Below, in pieces: positions 52,501 to 55,039 of a stretch of DNA of 64,000 bases (position 1 is the first letter of the stretch; every line of letters begins with the position of its first letter). Source of the stretch: Andrena cerasifolii (lineage: Eukaryota; Arthropoda; Insecta; Hymenoptera; Andrenidae); assembly GCF_050908995.1 (NCBI RefSeq), contig NC_135118.1:14889501-14953500 (forward strand). Direction: 5' to 3'. The notes under the pieces are model-generated. The model did not search any database. It saw only the letters and a program-made list of their open reading frames with translations, and was not told the DNA's origin. The position numbers were made by a program, and so were the translations under genes.

Positions 52501-55039
52501 TCTATGGTAATTATCCTACGACCTCGCAAAACATTTTTACAATTTCGACGCCACGTTCCTTCCGTATTCACTGACCTCGCTCTATAAAATATATTACTCG
52601 CCATTCACCAGTGTTCATAAATCTGTCGTACCGTATCCTGCCAGCACTTTGCGATTTTATTATCCAGGCAACGTTGCGCGTATTTCGTGCAACCTGTCCG
52701 ATCTCCTCGGTACCAAATAGGCAACACGTTCTTATCGAGACCGATAAGCTTTACGCGAGCCGATTTTAATTCAACTAATCGTGGCCTGCACGGTGCTGTC
52801 TAAACCTATCGACCGCGAAATCTCATCTGAAGAACGGAGCGGAGTTTATCGAGCAGACAAGATTTAGATTACGCAACGGCCACTTTGCTCAAAGGAAACG
52901 AGGCGCGATGGGATTCGTTTGGCTACGCGTGATCGCAGAATCCCTGGGACGACTTCTTCGATCACAACTTTCTCACCGATTTGCTGGGAACCGTTTGGAG
53001 ATGCCTGTATTATAAACGAATTTCTGATTTTCATTTCCTGACTCTGTTATTATCAAGCGCCCGCGGGCGATCAGCTCCAACGAACGTACGCGGCATCGCG
53101 TAAATATGTTATTCTTGAAGAAGTTAAATAACAGACTCGAAGGAGTGCCGAAGGAACGTTACGAATTGCACAGTTAATTATTAATGATTCCCATCGCTGC
53201 AGTGTTGCAATACACCAGCGATGGTGCGATCGCTATCGATGCTCAAACAATTCCATCCCGAGTCACGAACCGTGTCGAATTGTTTTTAAACTGTACATTC
53301 TAGCCGCGCGCTGGCTTTCAAGAAGAATCAGCTTGTAAATGTAAGTGTGCGTGAAACTACACCGAGGATTGCTTTCGAAACTTAAAATCAGGGTGGAGAT
53401 ATTTATTTCCACAATGGTGCTCTCAGCGTGCGTGGACACTGCGTGGATTTGATTTGCGACAAGAGACCGGCGGGGGGTGGTCGTTCGTTATAAAATACGC
53501 GTCAAGGGTGAAATAACAATTTCCCCGCTGATTCTTCGTTGTCGAGAAAAGTGGCTTTGAGTGCTGTTGCGTGCAGAGCGATTGACAAAGGAGCTACAGT
53601 GGTAGACGCCATTATCAAGTTTCGATGGAATCAGTGCCATATTAAATTTGCATATGTAACTTAGCACAGTTTAGAAACCTATTTACAGTATTTGCTAATA
53701 CACTTCTGAGTGTGCCGACTGATCTGCAGTGAGATCGTCGCATGTTCAGGGAATATTTTAAATGATTTTATCGAAATAGAAGGGTGGTCCATATGAAGGA
53801 TAATTATTAAACTAACAAAGGAACTCTCGTAACTCCGAAATTCGAATTTGAGCGAACTGGCTGGTGAAGAAATTCGATAGTTAAAAATAGTTGTTACAGC
53901 AACAGAAGTTAATTCATAAATCTTCAAAACACATTTCCTTCAACAGTTCCTCTGTATCCTTTCCACATTACGAGATACTTAACCCTTCATTGACACGCTT
54001 CTCTTTTCAATCAACTTTGACATGGTGACTGAGTGACTCACAGCCAGAACAATCTTTGAACGACTGCCATTCTCATCTGAAGAACCCAATCGTTATGAAA
54101 AAAATCATGGGTCAATTTCGAGGTCTCTAGAATATATTCCAATAGTTATTTAATATAAATTTTATCACAGTTTTCGTAGAAAAATTCTAGACTGTCATAT
54201 GTCGAGAAAAAACGAAGAAAATCTTTAAGAAATTGTAACTGTTACAAATTTCAATATTAGAAGCTAAAAATCTACAGAGTTGTTGCTCAGATATAATATT
54301 TTGAGAGGAAAAATAGTTTGTAAGTGGGCTTTGGAGAAAAGGTATTTATTTTGCATATAGCAGGAAGGCTATTTCGGTAATTGGAAAAACAGAGATAATC
54401 CACGATTATCCACGATATTCTACGTATTGAAAAAGGTATACAGAGCGTCAAAATCAGCTTATGGGTGGCTCACACCCAGAGTGTCAACGAAGGGTTACAC
54501 AAAGGCAAGCATAAAAAATCTACATTCCATTTCAGCCAAAACAAAGCTACATACATCAAACTTCCCAGCGCACCAACCAAAGCCTCTCAGAAGCTAAACC
54601 CTCGATTGACTTCGCGCATACGCAACACACCTTCAATACCAATCCTCCTGAAACGAAAGCTTTCTACTGACAAAAGTTTACTTCACACCTCTGACATACT
54701 TAAGCAAAGTATCGCCTCCTCCACCTAGAATCACTGCTAAATAAACCAGAATGCCCCAGAACTACCCTACTCTCCCAAAACCTACCAAGCACCTGGGGGA
54801 ACGAATTTCGTCAAGAAGAGCCAGGAAAGAATTCTCCCGCCTGTTTGGTCGCACGGCGAAACGTATGTGTTTCCCAATCTGGTAACGGGAATACGACGAG
54901 CGGAAGAGGTCCGAATGCTTACCGGTGGCGGTTCGGCGGTGGAGTAGACCTCGCTGGGCGCGTAATTGCTATGGGGCTGGGGCATCTTCTCCGAGACGAC
55001 GGCGACGGTGGCCAACGAGTCTGGCTGCTCCTTTTCCAT
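4286..55039 (-). CDS. Eight-exon gene for a single-pass membrane protein with a Pro/Gln-rich C-terminal region, 698 aa, family not recognised
   Basis: Joined on the minus strand from 55039-54923, 30228-29974, 8139-7906, 7767-7592, 7366-7069, 6892-6365, 6122-5892 and 4543-4286. The sum is 2097 nt, or 699 codons including TAG. Every junction is GT-AG with matching phase: all phase 0 except exon 4/5, which splits a Glu codon GA|G. Seen in the protein: a polar tail (1-39), PPxY at 38-41, a hydrophobic segment about 54-76, Gln7 near 97-103, an acidic run 171-183, four cysteines (82, 214, 253, 697), an NNT sequon at 235, Pro/Gln/Met-rich 262-536 with repeated PxEIRNII-type motifs to 613, and a poly-Gln tail. 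Inference: a type II membrane protein with cytosolic N-terminus and long lumenal or extracellular region. No enzymatic motif is visible. Low-complexity Gln can attract misleading names such as Mediator subunits; nothing here supports that. The start ATG has a strong context (A at -3, G at +4). An upstream non-coding exon cannot be excluded. Confidence 0.88.
4751..4766 (-). terminator. Oligo-T terminator of the tRNA-Leu gene
   Basis: A run of A on the plus strand reads as T on the minus strand, one base beyond the tRNA discriminator. Runs of T on the non-template strand terminate RNA polymerase III. Confidence 0.8.
4768..4849 (-). tRNA. tRNA-Leu, anticodon AAG
   Basis: An 82-nt gene that folds as a complete class II tRNA. 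The acceptor stem GGTAGCG pairs with CGCTGCC (one T-G wobble), and A is the discriminator base. The D arm begins GCCGAGCGG; the anticodon stem CTGGT/ACCAG encloses loop TTAAGGC (anticodon AAG at 4815-4813); there is a long variable arm and a T arm GTGGG-TTCGAAT-CCCAC. A-box and B-box promoters are intact. The transcript would run directly into a T run (A run at 4751-4766 on the plus strand), a typical Pol III terminator. No intron. It lies inside intron 7 of the host gene, on the same strand. Confidence 0.97.
5071..5158. repeat. Short imperfect hairpin
   Basis: CCCTAGTAGCATTTACTGTT and, inverted, AACCAGAAATGCTACTGGGG form arms of about 25 bp. Lies in intron 7 just before the larger foldback. 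Confidence 0.5.
5160..5805. mobile_element. Foldback (long inverted repeat) element in intron 7
   Basis: The left arm (about 5175-5370, from ATTCCACGCGAAATCGGAC through CTCGAAGGATTTTTGACAA to AATAAATTATAACTATGG) recurs inverted at about 5610-5790. Arms are roughly 180 bp around a loop of about 240 bp. No coding capacity. Probably a MITE-like relic; outer ends are approximate. Confidence 0.7.
5892..6122 (-). CDS. Exon 7 (residues 537-613): two PxEIRN-type repeats
   Basis: The acceptor is GTGCTTTTAG and the donor CAG|GTAAAA; 77 codons, phase 0 at both ends. It begins NVQEFKPFPEGAQPIPLG. It carries LPVEVRNLLEHG (557-568) and VPAEIRNIIHQ (603-613), separated by an acidic linker with EDDSEEER. 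The exon ends exactly at the end of the second motif, suggesting that motif and exon boundaries are related. Confidence 0.92.
6365..6892 (-). CDS. Exon 6 (residues 361-536): largest coding exon, PQM repeats
   Basis: The acceptor is CCGTTTAG and the donor GAG|GTACTT; 176 codons, phase 0. It begins IEVRRIPIELRHLP, has Pro/Gln/Met repeats of the MQPHMQPQMPPQ type (about 449-475), and ends with two adjacent repeat motifs, IPFEIRRIIQQ and VPLEIKNIIQHI (496-518), then VPVQVPEGARRE. An open frame on the opposite strand (6455-6928) is a shadow, rich in Leu and Arg as expected from reverse-complemented Pro/Gln codons. Confidence 0.92.
7069..7366 (-). CDS. Exon 5 (residues 261-360): Pro/Gln/Met-rich region
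   Basis: The acceptor is CGACATTCAG and the donor CAA|GTGAGT. The first base completes the Glu261 codon left by exon 4, then 99 codons follow. Contains IIIPLGTVQVPLQSQ, several YQV repeats, the motif PPELRNIPQVNIEMRPP (about 325-341), and GPQ repeats at the end. Low complexity; no cysteine. The acceptor's pyrimidine tract is weak close to the AG, with a C-rich run further upstream near 7426. Confidence 0.88.
7592..7767 (-). CDS. Exon 4 (residues 203-261 in part): two-cysteine region
   Basis: The acceptor is CTTTTTCAG and the donor GGA|GTAAGT; 58 codons plus two bases. It begins TLIQEARSRVSC and holds Cys214 and Cys253, a basic triplet RRR (218-220), an Asn-rich stretch with an NNT sequon near 235, and RLSGERVAILCESGN. 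Together with the end of exon 3 this is the only part of the long C-terminal region that is not low complexity. It is therefore the best candidate for a folded, conserved domain (inference). Confidence 0.9.
7906..8139 (-). CDS. Exon 3 (residues 125-202): acidic region and start of the compact region
   Basis: The acceptor is GTTGCTTAG and the donor GGT|GTAAGT; 78 codons, phase 0 at both ends. It starts DTSETKEVPQ, with a Lys/Glu/Ser-rich charged linker, then DHDDDDDDYDDDEF (about 171-184, encoded by a GAC/GAT trinucleotide run at 7966-8002). It ends in a more ordered-looking segment, PPVHIKLPLQFDFDEIAG, that continues into exon 4. The Asp run is a place where repeat length may vary between individuals. 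Confidence 0.9.
8265..8633 (-). mobile_element. TTAA-flanked piggyBac-like MITE, family A, copy 1
   Basis: Bounded by TTAA at 8265-8268 and 8630-8633, with ends CCATTCGTGGTCAC and GTGACCACGAAGGG. The interior matches copies at 10627-11007 and 13296-13646 in inverted orientation (for example TTACATTTCTAGGAAA and the ACACCCC segment near one end). No open frame of note. TTAA target duplication with CCC/GGG ends is the hallmark of the piggyBac superfamily; the assignment is by that signature only. Confidence 0.75.
8698..9433. mobile_element. TTAA foldback element F1
   Basis: Ends TTAAGGGGTCATGCTCAGTC and its inverse at 9433. Arms of about 330 bp are nearly complementary (including GGAGGCCGAAAA near the tip and CTAGTACCGTGCATCGTA further in), leaving only a short loop, so almost the whole element can fold on itself. 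Non-coding. In intron 2. Confidence 0.8.
9434..10532. other. Intron 2 sequence without visible gene or element
   Basis: Moderately GC-richer than the surrounding repeats. No recognisable coding exon; open frames here are short and lack motifs. It may include unique conserved intronic sequence, but that cannot be judged from one genome. Confidence 0.4.
10533..10608. repeat. AAAAGG hexanucleotide microsatellite
   Basis: About twelve tandem AAAAGG units in intron 2, immediately before a family A MITE. Reads CCTTTT on the sense strand of the host gene. Confidence 0.95.
10627..11007 (+). mobile_element. TTAA-flanked piggyBac-like MITE, family A, copy 2
   Basis: TTAA at 10627-10630 and 11004-11007, with ends CCCTTCGTGGTCACAC and GTGTGACCACGAAGGA. 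It is inverted relative to copy 1, with the same internal landmarks (AGGAATGTAAATTTTGATA, CACGGTTGTGGGAAAAA, GGGGTGCGATACACCCCGTG). Confidence 0.8.
11058..11301. mobile_element. TA-flanked MITE, TIR AGGGTAGATGCACC
   Basis: Ends TAGGGTAGATGCACCGTTTG and the near inverse (CAAATGGTGCAGCTACCCTA) are flanked by TA; 244 bp. A related but longer copy lies at 39461-40145. TA target site and short TIRs suggest a mariner/Tc1-type non-autonomous element (inference). Confidence 0.7.
11715..12372. mobile_element. Foldback element, arms about 300 bp
   Basis: The left arm (ACCTCACCCTGAAGCCACTA, GTTAGGGATTT, GCAAAATATAGGTTGC in inverse) pairs with the right arm ending GCTTCAGGGTGGGGTCCCC. The central part also pairs (ATATTATCTTCCAC with GTGGAAGATAATAT). 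Non-coding; in intron 2. Confidence 0.65.
12373..13295. other. Intron 2 sequence, no gene recognised
   Basis: Contains overlapping short open frames on both strands (12749-13325) with no recognisable motif. GC content rises around 12900-13200. Treated as non-coding. Confidence 0.4.
13296..13646 (+). mobile_element. piggyBac-like MITE, family A, copy 3, decayed ends
   Basis: Same orientation and internal order as copy 2. The left end is degraded (TCACCCCTCCCTGGTTACAC) and the right end reads GTGTGACAACGAAGGGTTGA, so both TTAA sites have mutated. Older than copies 1 and 2 by this measure. Confidence 0.7.
13647..16206. other. Intron 2 sequence; one small hairpin
   Basis: No gene recognised. 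An inverted repeat at about 14605-14728 has arms including TTTTCTCGAAAACGAAGCGC and TATCGCGCTTCGTTTTCGAG around a roughly 60-bp centre. A short direct repeat (AAGAAATCGGTATTGCAATTT) occurs near 14055 and 14102. The GC-rich stretch near 15725-15790 is not coding in any frame I can defend. Confidence 0.4.
16207..16723. mobile_element. TA-flanked MITE, TIR AGGGCAAAGGACCCAATTAC
   Basis: TAGGGCAAAGGACCC at the left end and GGGTCTTTTACCCTA at the right, followed inward on both sides by related ATTACTG(T/A)CAC sequence. It carries a second element (16253-16540) at a TTAA. Confidence 0.7.
16253..16540. mobile_element. TTAA-flanked MITE nested in the 16207 element
   Basis: TTAACCCTTAACTGGTAT at the left and ATACCAGTTAAGGGTTAA at the right; 288 bp. 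Subterminal GGGGTC...GACCCC palindromes occur on both sides. The nested position shows it arrived after the host element. Confidence 0.8.
16724..17666. other. Intron 2 sequence, nothing recognised
   Basis: AT-rich, with only short open frames. A short minus-strand frame at 17142-17399 has no recognisable motif. Confidence 0.4.
17667..18398. mobile_element. TA-flanked MITE, TIR AGGTGAATGTCCCAATTTCT, copy 1 (interrupted)
   Basis: The left end AGGTGAATGTCCCAATTTCT and right end AGAAATTGGGACATCCACCT are flanked by TA. The interior matches 39691-40082 (GAGGTAACTCGTC, AAGCTCGCGC, TTGCAACTA). It is interrupted at 17772-18133 by a TTAA element. Confidence 0.8.
17772..18133. mobile_element. TTAA-flanked piggyBac-like MITE with an empty site elsewhere in the window
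   Basis: TTAACCCTCGGGCGGCTGTG at the left and CGCCCGCTCGGGGGTTAA at the right; 362 bp. The related element at 39691-40082 has the uninterrupted sequence TTCTTTAATAATAAATCAAC at the same place, with a single TTAA (39796-39799). The insertion therefore duplicated TTAA exactly. Confidence 0.9.
18399..19459. other. Intron 2 sequence, nothing recognised
   Basis: No repeats or coding exons seen. CpG-containing, less AT-rich in 18900-19450. Confidence 0.4.
19460..19656. mobile_element. Half copy of TTAA foldback F3 (left arm only)
   Basis: Begins TTAAGGGGGAACACCACTGT and matches the left arm at 20388 and the right arm ending at 21029, but has no right arm of its own before F2 starts at 19657. Confidence 0.65.
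19657..20391. mobile_element. TTAA foldback element F2
   Basis: TTAAGGGGTTATGACTACCT at the left and the inverse AGGTAGGCATAACCCCTTAA at the right. Long arms include CTGAAAACACAAGTATTTTC and TTAATCGT/ACGATTAA segments. Non-coding; shares its terminal TTAA with F3. Confidence 0.8.
20388..21029. mobile_element. TTAA foldback element F3 with an open frame in its loop
   Basis: TTAAGGGGGAACACCACTGT and inverse ACAGTGGTGTTCCCCCTTAA; arms are about 170 bp, with GGCCG(T/A)... near the tips. Unlike the other foldbacks, the roughly 270-bp loop holds a minus-strand open frame (20832-20563). Confidence 0.75.
20563..20832 (-). other. Unrecognised open frame inside foldback F3
   Basis: 89 residues, running from MSEVSVARADSLIENKF through a basic, aromatic middle to HLRPARVVDLED before the stop. 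The composition is protein-like, but no family is recognised, and there is no promoter or splice evidence. It could be captured host sequence or chance. Confidence 0.2.
21473..22178. mobile_element. TTAA foldback element F8
   Basis: TTAAGGAAGGATTCTCGTCT and the near inverse ACGAGAATCACCCATTAA. Arms extend inward through AACAGCCCC, GTTTTTTATAAA-type and AATTATTAATAAATAA segments to a loop near 21830. Non-coding. Confidence 0.7.
22185..22325. repeat. Small palindromic element rich in CGAGTAG
   Basis: CAGTAATTTAGTCGAGTAGC at the left and its inverse GCTACTCGACTAAATTACTG at the right, with an extra inverted ACTACTCGACTAAATTTAGT in the middle. Follows F8 directly. Confidence 0.65.
22331..23611. 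other. Intron 2 sequence, nothing recognised
   Basis: Includes an isolated ACAGGGTGCGCCATCTTTTA near 23175 that looks like a transposon end, but no partner was found. Open frames are short and without motif. Confidence 0.35.
23612..23830 (+). repeat. Dispersed repeat, inverted copy inside F4
   Basis: About 140 bp of 23686-23826 (AACTTTTAAGGGTGGTAAAA, AACATTTCCACCTAACTGAT, ATTGTTATTGGACA) recurs inverted at 25087-25226. The preceding AAACACTTTTCAATTTTTTC plus ACACTAGGCTACGGCCTAC recurs directly at 25624-25680. Fragments of one larger element, disrupted by F4. Confidence 0.65.
23831..24860. other. Intron 2 sequence, nothing recognised
   Basis: CpG-rich between 24100 and 24480, with overlapping open frames on both strands that have no recognisable motif. 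Confidence 0.35.
24861..25625. mobile_element. TTAA foldback element F4
   Basis: TTAAGGGGTTATGCCTAGCC and the near inverse GGCATAACCCCTTAA. Terminal arms of about 120 bp (AAAAGAACGCGATTTTTGGG, ATATCTACTGTATATATTTT) enclose unrelated sequence that includes the inverted copy of the 23686 repeat. Confidence 0.75.
25757..25895. repeat. Short element with GGGATCCCGGCTGTTTTT, copy 1
   Basis: TAGGGAATTTAATCTCGGGA, CCGGGATCCCGGCTGTTTTT, AACGTAAATTACTTTACGAA and GGAATCCAAAAAACACTCGG also occur in the same order at 31793-31974. Right end less clear here. Confidence 0.6.
25896..26446. other. Intron 2 sequence, nothing recognised
   Basis: No repeats or exons detected. Confidence 0.35.
26447..26688. mobile_element. 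TTAA-flanked MITE with piggyBac-type CCCTAG ends
   Basis: TTAACCCTAGGACACAAAC at the left and GTGTTCTAGGGTTAA at the right; 242 bp. CCCTAG adjoining TTAA is the textbook piggyBac terminal signature. Confidence 0.8.
26689..27703. other. Intron 2 sequence, nothing recognised
   Basis: A minor inverted pair (TTTGAATTTCGTTGCTGCAT-like and GCAACGAAATTCGACATT, near 27030 and 27065). No exon seen. Confidence 0.35.
27704..28747. mobile_element. TA-flanked MITE, TIR AAGGTAAATGTCCCAATACC
   Basis: The left end AAGGTAAATGTCCCAATACC followed by TGGACA, and the right end GGTCATTTACCTT preceded by GTCCAGGTACTGGGACGTG. The CCTGGACA motif repeats inside. About 1.04 kb, no transposase frame seen. Terminal logic resembles the AGGTGAATGTCCC family. 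Confidence 0.7.
28748..29973. other. Intron 2 sequence adjacent to exon 2, nothing recognised
   Basis: A minus-strand open frame at 29359-29120 begins with a true ATG (MELFDFTIESERGK) but has no recognisable domain, splice partner or repeat; left uncalled. Confidence 0.35.
29974..30228 (-). CDS. Exon 2 (residues 40-124): transmembrane segment and poly-Gln
   Basis: The acceptor is TTTGGTTTCAG and the donor CAG|GTAAGT is near-perfect; the exon is 85 codons in phase 0. It begins AYMRPKSTAV, followed by a hydrophobic stretch (about residues 54-76, IAAITLVTMTVVLGSFILA) and then VRARATC. Positive charges lie on both sides of the membrane segment, so topology is not settled by charge alone. After Cys82 comes a short Ala/Glu-rich helix-like stretch, Gln7, then PSYTYQQGEFLKHLQPQALIQ-type polar sequence. 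A tandem-repeat element begins 27 bp upstream of the acceptor. Confidence 0.9.
30256..31344. mobile_element. Element with internal tandem repeat (about 168 bp x 6), abutting exon 2
   Basis: Ends GGGCGTCCGGAG and CTCCGGACACCC are inverted repeats. The interior is about six units of 165-178 bp, marked by AACTTTGGGTGATGGTAAAG at about 30293, 30464, 30642, 30807, 30973 and 31141; each unit ends in a G run. The element starts 27 bp from the exon 2 edge, so it lies inside or next to the branch-point region of intron 1. Confidence 0.8.
31793..31974. repeat. Palindromic 182-bp element, copy 2
   Basis: GTAGGGAATTCAATCCCGGG at the left and GGGATCCCGCGATTGAATTC plus CCTAC at the right are inverses. The interior CGGCTGTTTTTTGGATTC pairs with GAATCCAAAAAACAGCCG. 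Related to 25757-25895. Confidence 0.75.
32292..32724. mobile_element. Foldback element, about 430 bp
   Basis: ACAAGGGAACATCCC at the left and GGGATCTTCCCTTGT at the right. Arms include GTAATCAGGAGGAAATCCCC versus GGAATTTCCTCCTGATTAC and CAAATTCACTCTAAGGGGG versus its inverse, about 170 bp each. Non-coding; in intron 1. Confidence 0.75.
32725..34049. other. Intron 1 sequence, nothing recognised
   Basis: Overlapping short frames on both strands without motif; no repeat structure seen. Confidence 0.35.
34050..34902. mobile_element. TTAA foldback element F5 with central tandem repeat
   Basis: TTAAGGGGACTAGGCAGTCG and the inverse CGACCGCCTAGTCCCCTTAA; arms of about 300 bp are highly complementary. 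The loop holds three copies of an 81-bp unit (ATATCAGAGGTTTGCGCCGA at about 34440, 34520 and 34601) and one inverted start near 34345. Confidence 0.85.
34903..35725. other. Intron 1 sequence, nothing recognised
   Basis: No exon or repeat structure seen. Confidence 0.35.
35726..36285. repeat. Tandem array, unit about 123 bp, four to five copies
   Basis: CTCCGATTGCTTTCGTTTTT recurs with about 123-bp spacing (near 35879, 36002, 36126), with diverged edge copies at about 35735 and 36261. Each unit contains GGGTGAAACCACCCCTC. The two central units are nearly identical. Confidence 0.85.
36286..37819. other. Intron 1 sequence, nothing recognised
   Basis: Open frames at 36660-37365 on both strands overlap one another and show no motif; treated as chance frames in a CpG-rich stretch. 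Confidence 0.35.
37820..38075. repeat. Half copy of the CAGTGGCTCGC foldback family
   Basis: Matches the right half of 43131-43815: GATCGCAGAATAAGGTCGA, CAATCTACAAA(T/C)GGGTTTCTTT, CGCTATTCC(G/A)ACCA, TTTGGACCAATTTTAAAAA, AGTTATGCGATTTTGAATAG. The left half is absent. Confidence 0.7.
38076..39460. other. AT-rich intron 1 sequence with a small hairpin and an ATT repeat
   Basis: A hairpin at 38306-38392 pairs CTCTATTCCCGCCACTTCA with TGAAGTGGCGGGAAGAGAG. A short (ATT)n stretch lies at about 38721-38757. No exon seen. Confidence 0.5.
39461..40145. mobile_element. TA-flanked MITE, TIR AGGGTAGATGCACC, copy 2 (interrupted)
   Basis: TAGGGTAGATGCACCATTTG at the left and CAAACGGTGCGTCTACCCTA at the right. 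Contains a nested element at 39691-40082. Left interior CCAGTTTTGGCCACTTCTTA is the inverse of sequence at the right side of 11058-11301. Confidence 0.75.
39691..40082. mobile_element. TA-flanked MITE, TIR AGGTGAATGTCCCAATTTCT, copy 2 (uninterrupted)
   Basis: AAGGGGAATGTCCCAATTTC at the left and GAAATTGGGACATTCACTT at the right, flanked by TA; 392 bp. It is the empty-site counterpart of 17667-18398. Confidence 0.85.
40146..40760. other. Intron 1 sequence, nothing recognised
   Basis: No exon or repeat seen. Confidence 0.35.
40761..41698. mobile_element. MITE-like element, TIR AGGGTAGAGTGGGG
   Basis: CAGGGTAGGGTGGGGTTCAA with AAAGTCC at the left, and GGACTTTTAGCCCCACTCTA plus CCCTA at the right; about 940 bp. 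The right flank is TA; on the left the T appears mutated. A minus-strand frame (41592-41338) has no recognisable motif. Confidence 0.65.
42143..42708. mobile_element. Foldback element, arms about 260 bp
   Basis: AAGGAGAGGACACCA at the left and TGGTGTCCTCCCCTT at the right. Arms share GACACCGATTTTGATGA, TAAGTAAATAGGTGTCCGAG, GTGGGGTTTTAGTG, ACACTACCCTGGCG and CTTCTGGAGGCGT in inverse order. Short AT-rich loop near 42415. In intron 1. Confidence 0.8.
43131..43815. mobile_element. Tc1-like foldback element, ends CAGTGGCTCGC
   Basis: CAGTGGCTCGCATTAATATT at the left and its near inverse AATATTAATGCGAGTCACTG plus TA at the right. Arms of roughly 270 bp, with a small internal duplication near 43680-43760 (AAGTCTAGCTTTTCAAAAAA). 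Related half copy at 37820. Confidence 0.75.
43853..44102. other. Possible solo LTR-like unit, weak
   Basis: A 250-bp unit bounded by TGTAACGAGGGTTGC and GTGCTCGCAACA (TG...CA in either orientation), with a hairpin (GCGAGCACC / GGTGCTCGC) at the right and an ATTAAA on the minus strand near the left. No target duplication is visible, so this may be coincidence. Confidence 0.2.
44103..45531. other. Intron 1 sequence, nothing recognised
   Basis: No exon or repeat detected; 44820-45120 is very AT-rich. Confidence 0.35.
45532..45893. mobile_element. MITE with GCCTCGCCTCGG arms
   Basis: AAGGCAGGCTCTCACTACGC plus CTCGCCTCGG at the left; CCGAGGCGAGGCGTAGTGAG plus ACCCTACCTTA at the right. GC-rich arms with further internal copies of GCCTCG/CGAGGC. 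Its right end touches F6. Confidence 0.75.
45891..46622. mobile_element. TTAA foldback element F6
   Basis: TTAAGGAGAGGTTCCGGTCT at the left and AGACCGGAATCTCCCCTTAA at the right. The interior has an inverted pair, AGAATATACTTCTGGCTAGG and CCTAGCCAGAAGTATATTCT. A second, truncated member begins at 63468. Confidence 0.8.
46623..48095. other. Intron 1 sequence, nothing recognised
   Basis: No exon or repeat seen. CpG-containing frame at 47197-46952 (minus) has no motif. Confidence 0.35.
48096..48305. repeat. AT-rich tandem repeat (ATTAATATTAGTAATAGAA)
   Basis: Irregular units of AATATTAATATTARTAAKAG-type sequence. They give an artefactual Asn/Ile-rich open frame (48099-48314) that is not a gene. 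Continuous with the 46-bp array. Confidence 0.85.
48306..48672. repeat. 46-bp minisatellite, about eight units
   Basis: Units start ATTATATAGAAATAGTAATA at 48306, 48352, 48398 and so on, every 46 bp to about 48672, with single-base variants between units. AT-only apart from a few G and C. Confidence 0.9.
48673..49834. other. Intron 1 sequence, nothing recognised
   Basis: No exon or repeat seen. Confidence 0.35.
49835..50650. mobile_element. TA-flanked MITE, TIR AGGGGAAAGT
   Basis: TAGGGGAAAGT at the left and ACTTTCCCCTA at the right; 816 bp. Inside are repeated GCAAAGCCGGGTA, GCAAAATCGGGTACCC and ACCCGG(C/T)T motifs in both orientations. No transposase frame. Confidence 0.7.
50660..50862. 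mobile_element. Short near-perfect palindrome, about 200 bp
   Basis: GTGCACAGGGAGCCGTTTTT at the left and AAAAACGGCTCCCTGTGCAC at the right. Also GTTGCTAAGGTTAGAGTCGG versus CCGATTCTAACCTTAGCAAC. Follows the 49835 element by ten bases. Confidence 0.8.
51168..51725. mobile_element. Foldback element, arms about 140 bp
   Basis: AGTGCCTCTACGAGCTATAA at the left and TTATAG-type ACTATAGCTCGTAGAGGCAC at the right. Also CTTGCAGGACTGTGTTTAGG versus CCTAAACACAGTCCTGCAAG. AT-rich non-coding centre. Confidence 0.8.
51728..52363. mobile_element. GC-rich-ended foldback element with GTCGGG repeats
   Basis: The left arm holds GTCGGGTCGGGTCGGGTAAA and GGGCCCCACGGGTAGTCCGA, and the right arm holds their inverses to CGGGTACCCGCGCACCTCTA. 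Arms of about 300 bp pair through an AT-rich inner half that includes TTCTAACGG/CCGTTAGAA near a small loop at about 52040-52100. The GC contrast makes reverse-strand open frames long; none is a gene. Confidence 0.85.
52364..53978. other. Intron 1 sequence, nothing recognised
   Basis: CpG-containing, few open frames, no repeats seen. Among the longer element-free stretches of the introns. Confidence 0.35.
53979..54498 (+). mobile_element. TTAA-flanked MITE, family B, copy 1 (intron 1 side of exon 1)
   Basis: TTAACCCTTCATTGACACGC at the left; GAGTGTCAACGAAGGGTTAC at the right, where the last TTAA has become TTAC. The interior includes CTGCCATTCTCATCTGAAGA, shared with 55672-56116 in inverted orientation. 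About 75-100 bp longer than copy 2. Confidence 0.8.
54499..54922. other. Intron 1 sequence next to exon 1
   Basis: No repeat seen. A plus-strand frame ending at 54728 starts within the MITE end and has no recognisable motif. Confidence 0.4.
54923..55039 (-). CDS. Exon 1 (residues 1-39): start codon and cytosolic tail
   Basis: The start ATG is at 55039-55037, with A at -3 and G at +4. It encodes MEKEQPDSLATVAVV followed by a Ser/Tyr/Pro-rich tail ending in AEPPP. The frame stays open upstream to 55216, but without another ATG. The exon ends in CCACCG with donor GTAAGC, phase 0. Its last residues and the first of exon 2 together form PPAY, a PPxY motif. The exon sits in a GC-rich stretch with a different, longer open frame overlapping it (54969-55577). 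I prefer this frame because only it reaches the donor in phase with exon 2 and gives compositionally sensible protein. Confidence 0.8.
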
